Part shown: in pieces, positions 35,804 through 45,813 of the stretch
Layout of the letters: every line of letters begins with the position of its first letter
How positions within the stretch are numbered: position 1 is the stretch's first letter
Source of the DNA: JAKQDH01 sp029558835
Lineage (GTDB): Bacteria; Planctomycetota; Phycisphaerae; UBA1845
Length of the DNA: 64,000 nucleotides
Reading direction: 5' to 3'
Assembly (NCBI GenBank): GCA_035356615.1
Contig: DAOQSN010000016.1
Coordinates: 39,165-103,164, forward strand
The notes under the pieces: generated by a model
The model's database searches: none
What the model was told of the DNA's origin: nothing
What the model saw: the letters and a program-made list of their open reading frames with translations, nothing else
Translations under genes and position numbers: made by a program

Positions 35804-36736
35804 TTACGCTCGTCGCTTGCGCCCCAGCAGCAGCGCCCCACCCGCCAGCAGCAGCAGGCTGCCCGGCTCGGGGACGAAGGCGAGGAACGTGGGGGCGAGC
35901 ACGTATACCAGGTTGTCGACATAGGCGCCAGTTTGCCCATCGTAGCGACGCACTTGGTCCCAGGCTTGGTCGGCCACGTAGAGGTTCCCGTCGTGGGGCC
36001 CGAACGCCATACCGGAGGCCCAATGGAGGTCGCCTGCGTGCGGTTCCACGAAGTAGCCCAGCGCTTCGCCCGTCAGCGGGTCGTAGCGGGCCACGCTCGC
36101 CGTCCACCGATTGCTGACGTACAGCAGGTCATCAGGGCCGAAGATCAGGTCCAGGGGGCCGTCCAGCTCCCCACCTTCCACCAGAATGTCCATCAGGTGC
36201 CCGGTTTGCCCATTGAAGCGCACCAGCCGATCATTGGCCTCGCTGGTGACGTAGAGGTCACCCGCGGGTCCGAACCGTAGGCTGTGCGGGGCGTCCAGCC
36301 CCTCGCTGGCGAAGACGTCCAGAAATGCACCGGTGCTTCCGTCGTACCGAACGATGTTGTTGGACCACGCCCCGGCCACGTACAGATTGGCGTCAGCCCC
36401 GAAGACCAGTCCCGTCGGACCGTCGAGCCCGCCACTGCCCGCCGGCACGAAGACGTCGATGAACTCGTATGTTTGCGCGTCGTAGCGGAGAACACAATCC
36501 AGATACGAATCCGCAACATACACGTACCCATCGGGGCCGAAGGCGAAGCCCGCCGGATCAGGGCTGCTCCGGAAGATTGGGCCGAGAACGTCTCGAGTCA
36601 GCGGGTCAACCCTGATGGGTTCGTCTCCAGAGATCCACAGTTGGAGCGCTGGCTGCGCCTCCGCAACCACTGCGGCAAGCAGAGCCAACATAACGCTTAG
36701 TGTGCCAACCACGCCCGCGTGCAAACTGGGACGCAT
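35804..36736 (-). CDS. Secreted beta-propeller protein with PEP-CTERM sorting signal
   Basis: 310 residues. Signal peptide (VGTLSVMLALLAAVVAEA), then about six NHL/SMP-30-like propeller blades with the recurring pattern LYVxxxxxxxIVRYDxxTGxxLDVF...GLDxPxxLxFGPDG (about 40-285). The C-terminus is a classic PEP-CTERM signal: VPEPGSLLLLAGGALLLGRKRRA. PEP-CTERM proteins are processed by an exosortase and displayed or released in an exopolysaccharide context. No exosortase is in the window. No enzyme motif is seen, so a structural or binding role is likely. Confidence 0.88.
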   Translation of the reverse strand: MRPSLHAGVVGTLSVMLALLAAVVAEAQPALQLWISGDEPIRVDPLTRDVLGPIFRSSPDPAGFAFGPDGYVYVADSYLDCVLRYDAQTYEFIDVFVPAGSGGLDGPTGLVFGADANLYVAGAWSNNIVRYDGSTGAFLDVFASEGLDAPHSLRFGPAGDLYVTSEANDRLVRFNGQTGHLMDILVEGGELDGPLDLIFGPDDLLYVSNRWTASVARYDPLTGEALGYFVEPHAGDLHWASGMAFGPHDGNLYVADQAWDQVRRYDGQTGAYVDNLVYVLAPTFLAFVPEPGSLLLLAGGALLLGRKRRA

Positions 36737-36773
36737 AGTACTTACCCTCCCATTGTGGCAAACCCGGGCGGCC

Positions 36774-39139
36774 CTACTCCTGGAGGGCCGCGACGAGTTG
36801 CGGCACCATCTGCTGAACTTCAGAACTGATGAACGCCAGGCCCGGATCGAGCAGCGCGCACGCGGCCTCGTGGCGCTCGTCCTCGTTCAGGGCTCGCCCT
36901 GCCAGATCAAGGAAGCCCTGGACGATCTCGGGAAACGCGGTTGCCTGCGGCGGATCGTCCAGATCAATGAAGGTCAGGTACCCAATCAGCGCCTCACCGA
37001 ACGCTTCCCCATCCTCCCCGCCACTTTCCCCGCCTCCGGGCGCCGTCGCGGCGCAACTGCAAGGGACGCCGCTCGGACAGTCGCCGATATCGGGCAGGAG
37101 CGTGCCGAACCACGGGTCGAACTGCCCGGCCCCGTTAAGCAGGTCGATTTCCCTCGTGACATCAGCAAGATTGAGCCCGCCGGAGTGATTGGTGTCCGCC
37201 TGGTAGAGGGTGCAGGTGGGCGGATTGTTGACGCAGTTGAAGATCGCGGTGATGTCGTTCGCGTTCGCAACTGTACTGCCACTCGGGGCATCGACATTCG
37301 CCGGGTGAGCGATGTAGGTCACGTAGCTGCCGTCCGGGACGTATTGAATGGTCGTCGCGGCGAGCGCCGTGATGGGGCGGTGCAGGACGAGGCGGTATTC
37401 CCCGTTGCCCAGCGCCGTCACCGATTCAATGAAGTTCCGCCCGTAACGCCAGTGACTGGTCTCGCACAACGCCCAGCATCCGGGATTGTCCGCGCCCGTG
37501 GCATTGTCCGAAAGGGTGATGTCGATCGGCTCGCTCGCGCCGCCGATGCCCTGCAAGGCGCCGAAGGACTTGTCCGTAATGGGATGCGGCTGCCGGGCGT
37601 CAATGGTTCCATCCGCTGGGTCTGCCCCGACGATCGTAGCCTCGGGGCAACCGGTGGCGGCGAATTCGTACGCTCCAATGTCCACCACGTCCTCCAGGTA
37701 CTGGCAGGTTCCGGGACAGAGTAGCCCGACGTCCTGCACCGCCGGGTCATCAACGAAGCGCTCGGCATCGTCGAGGTCGGAGCGCGTGCAGACGTTCTGG
37801 TCGCCGTCGACGTCGTAACCCTCGCTCACGGCGTCGCAGTCATCGGCCGCGTCGATCACGATCGAGGCCGCGTCCAGCCGGTAGTCACAGACCAGCGGGT
37901 CCCGGAACTCGGGGTCGATGCCGCGGTTCACGCCTTCGTAGTACACATCCGGCGTGGGAACATCCGAGGTGATGAACTGTGGGTCTACATCGCTGTAACG
38001 GAACACCGCGGTCGCACCGTTAGTCAGATGAAGATCGTTCTGCGTTCCTGCTTGACCGTCGCCAGCGATGCGATTGCCCCACAGAATCGTGTTGTGCACA
38101 TAGACGCACGCGTAGTAAGCATGAACACCTCCCCCGCCTCCCGTGGTGCGGTTGCCGCTGATTATGCAGTTCGCCAGCGTGGGCTGCGCGTACGCGCGGA
38201 AATCCAGAGCACCGCCGCTGCTCGGCAGGTTCTCGCCAGCGACGTTCTGCGTAAACACGCAGTTGTCGATGATCGGACCCCTGACGCCCTCATCCTGACA
38301 GGGGGCGCGCTCCCCTTCACACTGATAAGGCGCCCCCTGGTACACAGCGCCCCCGTGCACCGCCTTGTTGCTCGCGAACACACAGTGACTGATCGGTGGC
38401 TTCGCGCCACTCTCGAGGCGGATCGCCCCTCCTTTGGCCGTCGTTTCATTACATGCGAATGTAGACCACGCGATGGTGGGCCAACTGTCAGCGTTGCAGT
38501 AGAGGGCCCCTCCTTCGCCGTCGGTGGCCGTGCTGTAGCTGATGATGTTGTCCCAGAGCATCGGCGAGGCATTGTGGCAATAGATCGCGCCGCCGCGCTG
38601 GGCGGTGTTGCCCGTGATGACGTTCTGGCGGATCGTTGGATGGCACCCTTGGATATTGAACGCACCGCCAACCCACCCTGAGCACGTGGCGCCGGTGATC
38701 GTGAACCCTTCTACGATCGGGTACCCGCCCCAGACTGCGTCACCCAGAAAGAAGATCGGCTGCTCGCAGTCCACCTTGGGACGGATCGTCGTGAACGCCG
38801 GGCCGGAGCACGAGCGGAGCGTCAGGCGTTTGAGCCTGGCATCGTTGTCGAGCTCGATCCTGCACTCGTAGTACTCGCCGGGCAGGGCCAAAATGACGTC
38901 ATCATCCTGCACGTTGTCATGATTGAGTGCATACTCGATCCCGCGGAACGGATCCTGGTACGTCCCGGTTCCCGTTCCCTCCAGGTGCTGCGCGTCCGGC
39001 GGAGCGACCCACCAGCAGTTCTCGCCCGGATCACACGGACAACCCGCCCGGGCTCGAGGCAAAAAGGGCGTCATTGCAAGAGAGAGAGAGAGAGAATCAA
39101 GCCGGGCTGCATTCGCCTGTGGCTGCGGGAGTGAAGCAT
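36774..39139 (-). CDS. Secreted parallel beta-helix protein with dockerin-like C-terminus; signal peptide frameshifted by a CT repeat
   Basis: About 770 mature residues. GTYQDPFRGIEYALNHDNVQDDDVILALPGEYYE opens a choice-of-anchor-Q-type right-handed beta-helix with repeated GGAIYxxxxSPxxxxxxIxxNxA rungs to about residue 470. The C-terminal part has DTNHSGGLNLADVTREIDLL, a dockerin-like calcium segment. The main frame lacks a signal peptide. An ATG at 39139 has an ideal GGAGGG Shine-Dalgarno (39147-39152) and encodes MLHSRSHRRMQPGLILSLSL, a good signal peptide, but in another frame. A run of eight CT units (39079-39094) joins them; removing one unit would fuse signal peptide and mature protein (ending ...PFLPRARAG). 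As sequenced, translation from 39139 stops at 39071-39073. Confidence 0.8.
39079..39094. repeat. Simple sequence repeat (CT)8 at the signal-peptide coding region
   Basis: Eight perfect CT units on the coding (minus) strand, seen as AG on the plus strand. The repeat lies between a strong ribosome binding site/signal peptide and the downstream open frame. Seven, four or ten units would give one continuous frame; eight do not. Confidence 0.85.
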
Positions 39140-40250
39140 CGACGAACCCTCCGGGATGGAGCCGAACGATACGATCAACTACCCACCGGGCAGTATACAC
39201 GGACGTTACTCGGCGGTCAAGGGCGTCGAATGCAGAATGAAGAATGCAGAATGAAGAAAGGGGACTCCGAACGTTCCGGGCCCCCGCGTGTGCCGCGGCA
39301 TGCTTTCTTCATTATTACTTCTGCCTTCTGCATTCGCTGCTTGCCGGCCGGCGCCGCGTCGGTCGGAGCACCGGGGGCAAGCCGGTGACACACGCTTCGG
39401 GACGACGACCCCGCGCGTGGCATCCGTGGCATCCGGGTCCGCGGGCTCGCGCCCGCCGCTGATTTTCCCTGCGCACATACCAACCGCCCACACTCCCGCC
39501 GCGCGAGAGCATGACACCCGCACCACTGGACGCACGCGAATCCCCTTCGTGTTCTTCGTGCTCTTCGTGGTGAAAAACCGAGAAAGAACACACCACGAAA
39601 AGCGCGCAGGCCCGCGAATGACGACCGGCGGCCACCGCGGGCCGGCGCCCGCGGCTCCAGGACGCTCCGGGAGTTCCGCTGGGCGCGCTGCGCGCACAAC
39701 CACCGCGCACCCGCCGCCGGGTCTGCTTCGGCGCCGGGTCAACGTCAACCTGTCACCTGGAAGTCCGCCAGCAAGGGACTTTCTTACACCGGGCTGCGAG
39801 AATCTTTCCGTCCTTCTCGGCGAGCCCCCGGGGGCACCCGCTGCCTGCGGGCAGGAGGGGGGCGTCCCGCTTCGGCGGGCGGTCGGGGGGCAGTTGGCGG
39901 GTCCGCCGGAAGGCCGGCGGGGGCGCTCAGGCGCTCGGCGGCCACGCCGGGCAGGCCCTCAGACGGGGGATTGCGGAGGGCAGATTTCGGAAAGCAGTCA
40001 TCATGGTGCCCTGCGGCACCCGGAGACCACGAAAAGGCGCCTGACCCTTGCGGCCCACCTAGGCTAGGGTCTCGACTCTGCAGAGCAGATCTCAAAGGAC
40101 AGACTTCAGAAAGCAGATTCCAGAAGGTGGATTTCAGAATGCAGAAAGAACGTGTGCACGCCCTCTGCTTTCTGCATTCTGACGTCTTCATTCTGCATTC
40201 GCGGCCGGCAGCGTGCCGACGCAACGTCCACGCCTGCGCCGGCCGCGCTG
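39140..40250. other. Long repeat-rich intergenic stretch
   Basis: 1.1 kb without a supportable gene. Family B repeats (GAATGCAGAATGAAGAA and complement) occur at 39228-39261, 39300-39335 and 40076-40203. A TTCGTGTTCTTCGTGCTCTT repeat lies near 39547. The open frames here have no protein-like pattern. Confidence 0.6.
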
Positions 40251-40931
40251 CTATTCCGCGTCGCTGGAGCGGGCACCTTCCTGGCCGATCAGGCGGACGA
40301 AGCGGCAACCCAGCAGCGGGGTTTCGATGGTACGCCGGCCGGTGCGCACGACGCGCACGATCGTCTGCACGGATTCGGCGCCCACCGGGGCGATAAGAAT
40401 CCCGTTGTCAGCCAGTTGCTCGATGAGCGGCGGCGGGACGCGGGCGGCGGCGGCCGTCACGATGATCCGCTCGAACGGCGCGTGGTGGAGCAGACCTACA
40501 CTACCATCGCCGACGACGAAGTGGACGTCGCCGTCCAGGTGCAGGGTTCGCAAGCGTTCCTGCGCCTGGGCGCTGAGCTCGGCAATGCGTTCGATGGTGT
40601 ACACGTGCGCACCTGAGGCAGCGAGGATGGCCGCCTGGTAGCCGCTGCCCGTGCCGACCTCGAGGACGCGGGCATCCTGGAGCGGGTCGAGCTGGGCGGT
40701 CATGTAGGCCACGATATAGGGCTGGGAGATGGTCTGTCCGTGGCCGATCGGCAGCGGGCGGTCCTCGTAGGCCGCGGCCCGGAGGTGGTCGGGAACAAAC
40801 AGCTCACGCGGGACCGCCTCGAACGCGGCCAGCAGGCGCTGATCGCGCAGGCCACGCTGGTGGATATGGTCGAAGATCATCGCGCGCCGCTGGGCGAGGA
40901 AGTCCGGCTGCTGGTCGGGTGATTCGCTCAT
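40251..40931 (-). CDS. pcm: Protein-L-isoaspartate O-methyltransferase
   Basis: 226 residues from the ATG at 40931; an upstream Met at 40982 is in frame but adds a non-conserved leader. Repairs isoaspartyl residues in aged proteins by SAM-dependent methylation in the cytoplasm. Family motifs are complete: AFEAVPRELFVPDHLRAAAYEDRPLPIGHGQTISQPYIVAYMT, VLEVGTGSGYQAAILA (SAM loop) and the post-motif PFERIIVTAAAARVPPPLIEQL. The length matches the family. It stands alone between repeat-rich gaps. Confidence 0.95.
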   Translation of the reverse strand: MSESPDQQPDFLAQRRAMIFDHIHQRGLRDQRLLAAFEAVPRELFVPDHLRAAAYEDRPLPIGHGQTISQPYIVAYMTAQLDPLQDARVLEVGTGSGYQAAILAASGAHVYTIERIAELSAQAQERLRTLHLDGDVHFVVGDGSVGLLHHAPFERIIVTAAAARVPPPLIEQLADNGILIAPVGAESVQTIVRVVRTGRRTIETPLLGCRFVRLIGQEGARSSDAE

Positions 40932-41559
40932 GACTACAGCATCCGCGCCGCCGGTGGACGGCGGCGTGTGCGAGAGTAGCATCGGCTCGCGCGGCCGACG
41001 CGGGACTGCGCGAGGTTTCGGGTTCTTTCGCCCACCAACGTGCCATCCGGTCCTGCGGCCGAGGTGGGACTTGAGGCGTTGTCGACGACTACGTCGCCCG
41101 CGGGGGCGACGCTACGGACGCTCCGATCCTATCACACTCCGCCAGCCACCCGATCTGTCACGGCCCCGCGGCCGGCAGAGTGTACGCGGGAACATTGACG
41201 CGGCCAACGGCTGCCCGCAACATGGCGGTACGCAATTGGGTGACTGCGGCCGCGGGGGCGGGGTGCTGTGCCTGGACGGCAGTCGGGGGCAAGTGTGGTC
41301 GCCGGGTCGAGGGCTTGGGCGGGCGTCATCGGTCCCCCGGGTCCCAAGGACCTGGGGCACCTGGGCGGCATGCTGCATGATGAAGGCAGAATGCAGAAAG
41401 TAGGCCGGGCTCGCGGGCCTTTTCTGCATTCTGAATTCTGCCTCCCGCAGTCGTGGTCCGCAGGCTCGCGGCATGGGGCAGACCCGCTACGTCGCGGTGT
41501 TCACTAGTCCCCCAGGTCCAAAGGACCTGGGCCACCCAGCCGGCGGCGGGAGAGGTGCG
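40932..41559. other. Intergenic repeats before the SAM hydrolase gene
   Basis: 630 bases without a gene. Contains the right half of a family F element (41090-41166, ending in TCTGTCACGG). A family B hairpin spans 41385-41445 (GGCAGAATGCAGAAAG paired with CTTTTCTGCATTCTG). Two AGGTCCAAAGGACCTGG-type palindromes lie near 41340 and 41510. Confidence 0.6.
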
Positions 41560-42345
41560 GTGCAGATCATCACACTGACGACCGACTTCGGGCACAGCGA
41601 CTACTACGTCGGAGCCCTCAAGGGCGTCATCCTGAGCCTGGCGCCGAAGGTCCAGGTCGTGGACATCACGCACGAGATTGAACCGCACGGCCTGCTGCAC
41701 GCCGCGTTCGTGCTGCGCAGCGTGTGGTCGTGGTTTCCGCCGGAGACGGTGCACCTGGCTATCGTAGACCCGGGAGTGGGGACGAGTCGGCGGGTGCTGG
41801 CCGGTCGGTACGAGGGTCGGTTTGTCGTGGCGCCGGACAACGGCCTCGTGACGTTCCTGCACCGCGAGTTGCGCGCCGAGGCCATGCACGTGGTGGAGAA
41901 CCCGCGCTTCTTCCTGCCGCACGTGTCGGGGACGTTCCAGGGGCGTGACGTGCTGGCACCGGTGGCCGCCCATCTGACTCTGGGAGCCAAGCTGCGCGAC
42001 TTCGGTCGGGCCACGGACCGCGTGGAAGTGTTTCCCCTGCCATTGCGGCCGGCGGTCACCGCCCGGGGCGTAAGCGGGCAGGTGCTGTACGTGGATCGCT
42101 TCGGGACGCTGGTCACCAACATCGCCCGCACGTCACTGTTGGCGCTGGGAACGCATGACCGGCAGTTCGAAGTGCTGGTCAACGGCACGAGCATCGGCCC
42201 CATCCGCGGCACGTTCGGCGAAGTGCCGGTCGGGGAGCCGGTGGCCTTCATCGGCAGCACGGAGCATCTGGAAGTCGCGGTCAATCAGGGCCGGGCGGTA
42301 GATCGCTTCGGGCCGGTGGAGCGAACGCGAATTGAAGTGCGATGA
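41560..42345 (+). CDS. S-adenosyl-L-methionine hydrolase (SAM hydroxide adenosyltransferase, DUF62)
   Basis: 261 residues from a GTG at 41560 with GGGAGAGG a few bases upstream; the longer frame reads through repeat DNA. Family role: hydrolysis of SAM to adenosine and methionine through an activated hydroxide. Motifs seen: IITLTTDFGHSDYYVGALKGVIL, VVDITHEIEPHGLLHAAFVLRSVWSWFPPETVHLAIVDPGVG, VAPDNGLVTFL and FQGRDVLAPVAAHL. The C-terminal barrel has VLYVDRFGTLVTNI. The length is normal. No halide-metabolism genes are near, which fits the housekeeping hydrolase rather than the fluorinase/chlorinase branch. Confidence 0.9.
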   Translation: MQIITLTTDFGHSDYYVGALKGVILSLAPKVQVVDITHEIEPHGLLHAAFVLRSVWSWFPPETVHLAIVDPGVGTSRRVLAGRYEGRFVVAPDNGLVTFLHRELRAEAMHVVENPRFFLPHVSGTFQGRDVLAPVAAHLTLGAKLRDFGRATDRVEVFPLPLRPAVTARGVSGQVLYVDRFGTLVTNIARTSLLALGTHDRQFEVLVNGTSIGPIRGTFGEVPVGEPVAFIGSTEHLEVAVNQGRAVDRFGPVERTRIEVR

Positions 42346-42529
42346 GGAATAGCGAATGGCGAAGAGCGAATAGCGAATGAAAAGAGGCCGCCGCGCGCTA
42401 CTGCTCCTCGAGCAGTGCTGCGCACTTGGACCGGTGCCGCTGCTGGCCCAGCGCAGGCACCCCGCAGTTCGGCGCCGTAACTTTCTCTGCCCCCTCTTGC
42501 CACTTGCCTCTTGCCTTCTTCCACATTCG
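42346..42529. repeat. Family C repeat pair
   Basis: GAATAGCGAATGGCGAA-type repeats (42348-42378) and the inverted CATTCGCTATTCG (about 42525-42537, running into the next gene's stop) flank an unremarkable stretch. The same words recur at about 51773 and 51854. Confidence 0.6.
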
Positions 42530-45500
42530 CTATTCGATCGCTTCCGCGACGTACTCGATCAAGTGCCGTGGCTGGGCGTCGGTGTGGTGGCTGATGTGCT
42601 CGCGGCAACTGAAGCCGGACACCGCGATGTGCGCCGGGCCGCGGTTGCGGATGGCGGGGAAGAGGCGTTGTTCACCGATGGCGCGGGCGACGTCGTAGTG
42701 TTCGACCTCGTGGCCGAAGGCGCCGGCCATGCCGCAACAGCCGCTGTCGATCTCGCAGCCTTGACCCCCCGTGCAGGCGCGCAGCACGGCCAGAGCGTCG
42801 GCGGTGCCGATGAGTGCTTTCTCGTGGCAGTGGGCATGGTAGAGAAGCGGGCCGACGGGGTGTACGAAACGCAGAGGCTGTGGATGTCCGCCCTGGACTC
42901 CTGAGCCAACCCCCCTCCCTTCGAGGGAGGGGTCGGGGGAGGGTGCGGTCACCGCCGCGTCCCCCCTCACCCTGCCCTCTCCCCCCGAGGGGAGAGGGGT
43001 TGCATCCGGTGGAGGCACTACAGTGTTCCCCCTCACCCTGCCCTCTCCCCCCAGGGGGAGAGGGGTTGTCCCGGATGTCGTTAAGGCGCGGGCGATGAAG
43101 GCTTCGATGGTGACCGTCCGCTCCGCGACCCAGCGGGCGGGGGCGGTACGAACGAGTTGGGGCCACTCGTCGAGGATGGCCGAGACACAGCTCGGCTCGG
43201 TGCCGACGATGGTGAGTCCCTGGTACGCCAGCGGCGCGAGAATCCGCACGTTCTCGTGCGCCAGCAGCTTCGCTTCCGCGAGTAATCCTTTGCTGAGCAG
43301 CGGTCGGCCGCAGCAGACCGTGGCCGGTACGAGGACGCGGTAGCCCAGCGCTTCCAGCACTTTGACGGCCGCCTGCCCGACTCGCGGCTGATAGAAGTTG
43401 GTCCAGGTGTCGGCGAAGTAGACGACGGCCGGCCGGCTGAGCGAGTCGTCGTGGCGATGTTGGCGCTCATGGCGTGCGAACCAGACGCGAAACGTCGGCC
43501 GGGCGAAACGCGGCGGCGGGATACGCCGGTCGAGACCGAAGTGGTGCTCGAGCCACGCCCGCATAGCGCGAGATTGCATGATCCAGTTGCTGAGCGGAGC
43601 GAGCCGGCTGCCCCAGTGCGCGCGGTGCACGGCGTCGGCGATGAAGCGGCTGCGCCGCGGGACGCCGTGGCGCAGGTTGCGCTGGGCAAGCCATTCCATC
43701 TTGAGCTTCGCCACGTCAGTACCGGTGGGGCACTCCCGCCCGCAGGCCTTGCACAGGAGGCAGAAATCCATGACTTCGTGCAGGGCGGGATCGCAGAGAT
43801 CGGTGATGAGTTCGCGGTTGGAGAGGGCCAGGCGCAAAGCGTTGGCGCGGGCACGGGGGGTGTGCAGTTCGTCGCCGGTGGCCTGGTACGACGGACACAT
43901 GGTGCCTGCCAGCTTCTGGCGACATTGGCCGACGCCGCTGCACATCTGGGCGAGGCCGGCCGGACCGCCGTACACGTTGAAATCCAGCATGGTCGGCACG
44001 TGCACCGACGCATGCTGCGGGCCGTAGCGCAGGTTCTCCGTGAACGGCAACGGATCAACGATCTTGCCGGGGTTGAGGATATGCTGCGGATCAAACGTGT
44101 TCTTGATGCGGGCGAAGGCCGCCACGATCCGCGGGCCGTACAGGCGCTCGAGGAAGCTCGACCGGACAATGCCGTCACCGTGCTCGCCGCTGATCGTCCC
44201 GTTGAAGCTGCGGGCGAGGTCGCCGACGCGCAGGGCCACCCGCTGCAGCTTGGCAATATCGTCGGCTTGCTTGAGGTTGAGCACGGGGCGCACGTGGAGA
44301 CAGCCGGCCCCCGCGTGGGCGTAGAACGTGGTGCGTGGAACCCCCTCCTCGGCCAGAATCTGCTGGAAGTGCGCGATGTAGTCGCGCAGGCGCACGGGGT
44401 CCACTGCGGTGTCTTCCACGAAGGCACAGGGCTGCATATCCCCCGGCGCGGACATCTGCAGACCCAGTCCAGCCTTGCGGATTTCCCACACGTCCGCCTG
44501 GCGGTGCGGCTCGGTCACCACGAGGTGGTCGTGCCCAAGCTGCTGGCGCCGCAAGTCATCCGCGAGCGCTTGCAGGCGCTGCGACAGGCTGCCCTCGTCA
44601 TCGTCGAATAGCTCGGAGACCAGCAGGACGACCGGCTCGCGCTGGACAAACCAGCGCCGCGGTGCGAGGGCCGGGTTGCGGGCGGCCGCTTCGAGGATCG
44701 GCCAGTCGATGAGCTCGACGGCCGCCGGGCGATGCGCGAGCACTGCCGACACCGCGCTCAGCGCGCTGAGCACGTCATCGAAGTACGCCACGACCAGCCC
44801 CGTGCGGCGCGGCAGCGGCTCCAGCTTGAGCGTGGCGCCGACGACGATGCCCAAGGTGCCCTCGCTGCCGCAAAGGATCGTCTCCGTGTTGATCCGACCG
44901 GCGTGCACCCGCAGGCGGTCCAGGGCGTAGCCGGCGTTGGAGCGCTGGACCTTGGGAAAGCGGGCGGCGATCTCGCCGGCCTCCTCGCGGGCGACGGCCG
45001 CGAGCACTTCATCACCCCGACGCGCCAGCCCGTCCACGGGCGGTGCGGCGTCGCTGCCCCAACGACAAAGCGACCCGTCGGCCAGCACGACGTCGAGACT
45101 CAGCACGTGGTCCACGGTCCGACCGTAGCGTGGCGAGTGCGCTCCGGCCGAGTTGTTGCCGATCATGCCGCCCAGCGTCGCGCGGTTGCCGGTGGCCACG
45201 TCGGGGGCAAAGTGCAGACCGTGCGGCTTGAGGACCGCGTTGAGCTCGTCCAACACGACGCCCGGCTCCACGCGCGCCCGGCGCGCCGCCGGATCGACGT
45301 GCAGAATCCGGTTAAGGTGACGCGAACAGTCCAAGATGACGCCGCGGTTGACTGCGGCACCGGTGAGGCCAGTGCCGGCTCCGCGTGCGGTGACCGGCAG
45401 GCCGTGCTCCGCACAGAGTCGCACGGTGACGGCCACATCCGCGACGGATCGCGGCCAGACGACGGCGTCGGGGACAATCTCGTAGATGCTGGCGTCGGTC

Positions 45501-45595
45501 GCGTAGAGGGCGCGCGCCAGCCGGTCGATCCGCACGCTGCCCGCAAGCTGAGCGCGCAGGGCTGCTTCGAGCGCGGTGAGGTTGGACGTATCCAT
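42530..45595 (-). CDS. FAD-binding/4Fe-4S dehydrogenase (D-lactate dehydrogenase/GlcD-GlpC fusion type)
   Basis: 1021 residues from the ATG at 45595. FAD-binding domain (about 35-180; TARGAGTGLTGAAV, ATGNRATLGGMIGNNSAGAHS), FAD-oxidase C-domain (about 210-480; FNGTISGEHGDGIVR), and a ferredoxin-like section with CSGVGQCRQ...MCPSY (about 549-566) and CLLCKACGRECP (about 611-622). A CCG domain follows (CCGRPLLSKG; later CCGMAGAFGHE). It probably oxidises a 2-hydroxy acid and passes electrons to the quinone pool at the membrane. Residues about 835-895 are not family sequence: they are translations of three head-to-tail copies of palindromic element A, between two CCG halves. Divergent from the STAS gene. 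Confidence 0.9.
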   Translation of the reverse strand: MDTSNLTALEAALRAQLAGSVRIDRLARALYATDASIYEIVPDAVVWPRSVADVAVTVRLCAEHGLPVTARGAGTGLTGAAVNRGVILDCSRHLNRILHVDPAARRARVEPGVVLDELNAVLKPHGLHFAPDVATGNRATLGGMIGNNSAGAHSPRYGRTVDHVLSLDVVLADGSLCRWGSDAAPPVDGLARRGDEVLAAVAREEAGEIAARFPKVQRSNAGYALDRLRVHAGRINTETILCGSEGTLGIVVGATLKLEPLPRRTGLVVAYFDDVLSALSAVSAVLAHRPAAVELIDWPILEAAARNPALAPRRWFVQREPVVLLVSELFDDDEGSLSQRLQALADDLRRQQLGHDHLVVTEPHRQADVWEIRKAGLGLQMSAPGDMQPCAFVEDTAVDPVRLRDYIAHFQQILAEEGVPRTTFYAHAGAGCLHVRPVLNLKQADDIAKLQRVALRVGDLARSFNGTISGEHGDGIVRSSFLERLYGPRIVAAFARIKNTFDPQHILNPGKIVDPLPFTENLRYGPQHASVHVPTMLDFNVYGGPAGLAQMCSGVGQCRQKLAGTMCPSYQATGDELHTPRARANALRLALSNRELITDLCDPALHEVMDFCLLCKACGRECPTGTDVAKLKMEWLAQRNLRHGVPRRSRFIADAVHRAHWGSRLAPLSNWIMQSRAMRAWLEHHFGLDRRIPPPRFARPTFRVWFARHERQHRHDDSLSRPAVVYFADTWTNFYQPRVGQAAVKVLEALGYRVLVPATVCCGRPLLSKGLLAEAKLLAHENVRILAPLAYQGLTIVGTEPSCVSAILDEWPQLVRTAPARWVAERTVTIEAFIARALTTSGTTPLPLGGEGRVRGNTVVPPPDATPLPSGGEGRVRGDAAVTAPSPDPSLEGRGVGSGVQGGHPQPLRFVHPVGPLLYHAHCHEKALIGTADALAVLRACTGGQGCEIDSGCCGMAGAFGHEVEHYDVARAIGEQRLFPAIRNRGPAHIAVSGFSCREHISHHTDAQPRHLIEYVAEAIE
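42905..43072. repeat. Three palindromic family A elements within a coding region
   Basis: Copies at about 42908-42945, 42960-43002 and 43027-43070 each carry CCTCACCCTGCCCTCTCC-like arms with GGGGAGAGGGG. They are read in frame as repeated PLGGEGRVRG segments, with no stop codon. Confidence 0.8.
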
Positions 45596-45813
45596 GGTCG
45601 TAGGCACTGCGGACCTCAACGCGGGCGATTGTAGCCGGGATGATCCACGGGCCCAAGTCGGGCGGGGGAGGGGGCTTATGTCGCTGGAAATTCCTCAGAC
45701 TCCCGGGCCGCTTACCACCCCCGCTTGAAGGGAGTGTGCTCGGCCGCTACGCTACTGCGGTGGCTTAGGCACAGGACGGGCACGCGACTTGCGGACACCA
45801 GGCGGGCTATGCC

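Noticed and set aside
39206..40067. Several 130-260-codon frames on both strands
   Set aside because: They translate family B repeats and GC-rich filler, without ribosome binding sites or recognisable domains.
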